This document shows, one piece after another, positions 63,505-64,000 of a DNA stretch of 64,000 nt. A program made the translations under genes and the position numbers. The notes beneath the pieces were generated by a model that saw only the letters and a list, made by a program, of their open reading frames with translations, ran no database searches and was not told the origin of the DNA. Source of the stretch: Trissonchulus latispiculum (taxonomy: Eukaryota > Nematoda > Enoplea > Enoplida > Ironidae); NCBI GenBank assembly GCA_030248195.1, contig JASAND010019908.1, forward strand, positions 1 to 64,000, in the 5' to 3' direction. Numbering within the stretch: position 1 is the stretch's first letter; every line of letters starts with the position of its first letter.

Positions 63505-64000
63505 ACGGCTAGGTTTTTTTTTGGTCAAAAATAGCGTCGTTTGCAGAAATGAACAATAGTTTTGACGACGCCAAAATAAAAATGACGACAGAATGACCAA
63601 GCCAAAATGGGGGGGGCGCACAAAAATAACAAAAAAACAAAAAGTCTATTATGTGTTAACAGTGATATTTCAAAAAAAATCCCAAATGGGGGGGGGCGCC
63701 CCACCCCCCCGCCCTATATATATTGTTGGGTGGTGGGGGGGGACGGCGGTGGGAGGACAGACAAGCAATATATATAATAAATAAAAAAACCCACCCACCG
63801 GCAGGTTTTATACTTCAATTGCATTTTTTGATGCAAGTTTCTCATACCAATTTCGCTGAATATTTTCTTTAAAAACTTTCTCTTCGGATTATCTCAGCTA
63901 TGTAGAATGGAATGAGAGCTTATATATACGTATGTACCAGAATAGGATGTTTAAGAACGTTTATTGCATAAATGTTATAACTACTAGGGATGGATCTGGA
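63505..64000. other. Truncation point and G/C-run sequence
   Basis: The LINE stops at about 63505. What follows has T, A, G and C runs (GGGGGGGCGCCCCACCCCCC near 63690) and no gene. It resembles the ends of the G/C-run elements. Confidence 0.4.

Overview
The window comes from an intron-rich, repeat-laden animal genome, most likely an invertebrate; I cannot narrow the lineage from sequence alone. Three conserved eukaryotic genes with GT-AG introns can be followed exon by exon with matching phase: a LUC7L3-type U1 snRNP/splicing factor (minus strand, 24564 down to 11206), the ER ubiquitin ligase RNF170 (plus, 32666 to 49671, complete at 274 codons), and the N-terminal half of the mismatch-repair/meiosis protein MLH3 (plus, from 56075). 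Two smaller genes lie at the left: an unrecognised RING-H2 protein with an RG-rich tail (2173-3605) and a 93-residue secreted six-cysteine protein (4361-4642).

Most of the remaining DNA is mobile or tandem. From the left: a broken Polinton/Maverick DNA polymerase B; a foldback element (4955-5530); a tRNA-derived SINE (5678-5815); small inverted-repeat elements; then the LUC7L3 introns, which hold a hAT MITE inserted in a tRNA-like repeat, an 18-unit 149-bp satellite array, an element with 185-bp terminal inverted repeats, a second satellite array and a 163-bp tandem repeat. From 24.7 to 33.5 kb lie many short elements with an AT-rich core and G or C runs at the ends. The 12.3-kb first intron of RNF170 carries a third satellite array, split by a 5'-truncated CR1-like LINE, followed by a CR1-like LINE with an open endonuclease/reverse-transcriptase ORF preceded by GC-rich tandem monomers. 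A later RNF170 intron holds a 5'-truncated RNase-H-bearing LINE with a 20-bp target duplication, itself interrupted by a hAT MITE with an 8-bp target duplication.

The right end carries a Penelope-like element (reverse transcriptase plus GIY-YIG nuclease, minus strand), MLH3 with a foldback element in one intron, a second complete foldback element, and a LINE that encodes a 2A-like motif, a PHD finger, endonuclease, reverse transcriptase and the first residues of an RNase H domain in one reading frame broken by a single stop.

The most unusual signals are the three satellite arrays, two of them in introns of LUC7L3 and one in RNF170, that share a core around AAGTTTGGTATCAAATGAAA; the three-member foldback family; and the 2A-PHD LINE. 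I found no bacterial operon, CRISPR array or rRNA gene.
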